This document shows positions 17,294-17,875 of a stretch of DNA of 17,875 nucleotides, one piece after another. A model generated the notes under the pieces. It searched no databases. It saw nothing but the letters and a program-made list of their open reading frames with translations, and had not been told where the DNA came from. The DNA is taken from assembly GCA_902567145.1 (NCBI GenBank), contig CACFLM010000011.1, forward strand, positions 1 through 17,875, given 5' to 3'. The first letter of the stretch is position 1. Every line of letters starts with the position of its first letter. The DNA comes from an uncultured Alphaproteobacteria bacterium. GTDB taxonomy: Bacteria > Pseudomonadota > Alphaproteobacteria > TMED127. The position numbers and the translations under genes were made by a program.

Positions 17294-17875
17294 CTATGAC
17301 TCTAACATTCTTATTAAAAGTTGAACGTCTTCATCAAAACTATTATCTTTATTTCTCAACTCTTCAACTTTCTTTACTGCATGAATAACCGTTGTATGGT
17401 CTCTATTACCAAATCTTCTACCTATTTCTGGTAAAGATCTAGATGTAAGACTTTTGGATAGGTACATTGCAATTTGTCTTGGTCTTGCAATTGTCCTTGA
17501 CCTTCTTGATGAACTCATATCCGACATTTTTACATTAAAGTGTTGAGAGACTTTTTTTTGAATCTCTTCAATGTTTACTTTTCTCTGAGATGATTTTAAT
17601 AGATCCTTCAATAAATCTTGAACCATATCTAAGTTTATTTCTCTCCCAACTAATGATGAGAAAGCAGCCAACCTATTTAAAGCTCCTTCCAATTCTCTAA
17701 CATTGGATGTTATTTTATGAGCTAAAAACTCTAAAATATTTGGTGATATCCTAGCCGAAAGTTTTTCTTCTTTAGCTTGTAATATACCCAACCTTAATTC
17801 ATATGTTAGTGGATGTATATCTGCAACCAAACCCCAACCAAGTCTTGATCGCATTCTTTCCTCGATACCCTCTAA
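17294..17875 (-). CDS. dnaA: Chromosomal replication initiator DnaA, C-terminal part
   Basis: Only the last 193 codons are present; the frame stays open to the right edge, where it reads [20 protein letters not shown], the sensor and box region of the AAA+ domain. An ATG at 17854 is internal, not the start. [12 protein letters not shown] (about 58-69 of the visible part) is the sensor II helix. Domain IV, which binds DnaA boxes, has [20 protein letters not shown] and the signature [16 protein letters not shown] (158-173). DnaA melts the origin and represses its own gene. As the 5' end and its upstream region lie outside, no origin can be described. dnaN starts one base after its TAG stop. Confidence 0.97.
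   Translation of the reverse strand, partial: LEGIEERMRSRLGWGLVADIHPLTYELRLGILQAKEEKLSARISPNILEFLAHKITSNVRELEGALNRLAAFSSLVGREINLDMVQDLLKDLLKSSQRKVNIEEIQKKVSQHFNVKMSDMSSSRRSRTIARPRQIAMYLSKSLTSRSLPEIGRRFGNRDHTTVIHAVKKVEELRNKDNSFDEDVQLLIRMLES

Noticed and set aside
17852..17854. ATG taken as a possible start of a short DnaA-like protein
   Set aside because: The frame continues upstream with conserved DnaA residues to the window edge, so it is internal.

Overview
The window is a dense stretch of AT-rich chromosome (about 30% GC by eye). It probably comes from a streamlined, free-living alphaproteobacterium. The GyrB and DnaA sequences read as alphaproteobacterial, LPS heptose synthesis (HldE) shows a Gram-negative envelope, and gaps between genes are tiny or absent. 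A marine low-GC clade is plausible, but that is inference. There is no mobile element, CRISPR array, rRNA or phage gene, and no stretch over 100 bases lies outside a gene.

Layout from left to right. (1) The 3' part of a POT-family peptide transporter, a tRNA-Arg(UCG) and a DUF2007 protein lie on the plus strand (2-1422). (2) A minus-strand operon, read right to left, carries fxsA, acylphosphatase, a CobC-like phosphatase and a YgjP-like metallopeptidase (3377-1419). (3) A plus-strand DUF4149 membrane protein (3425-3847) follows. (4) A minus-strand envelope-sugar operon carries an exported DUF2141 protein, UDP-glucuronate decarboxylase, HldE and a CbbY-type HAD phosphatase (7381-3844). (5) A mixed block runs from 7442 to 10689: plus-strand SYLF protein and CbiX-type chelatase, a minus-strand exported ankyrin protein, then a plus-strand divergent CobA/SUMT-like methylase and a SCO1 copper chaperone. 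(6) The replication block dnaA-dnaN-recF-gyrB, followed by a class A penicillin-binding protein, lies on the minus strand (17875-10672). The dnaA 5' end is outside the window, so the origin may lie just beyond the right edge.

Three genes are tied to tetrapyrrole or corrinoid chemistry: a CobC-like phosphatase, a CbiX/SirB-type chelatase and a degenerate SUMT-like methylase. They are scattered through unrelated operons. The methylase overlaps a cytochrome-oxidase copper chaperone gene. The sugar operon pairs heptose activation with UDP-xylose synthesis and a HAD phosphatase of the CbbY type rather than the GmhB type.

Most of the window is ordinary housekeeping DNA. I did not find a convincing undescribed defence or mobile system. 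The points most worth checking are the divergent methylase/chelatase pair, the CbbY-type phosphatase in the heptose operon, the altered C-terminus of the sliding clamp, the TTG starts of gyrB and the PBP gene, and four convergent gene pairs that all overlap at their stop codons.
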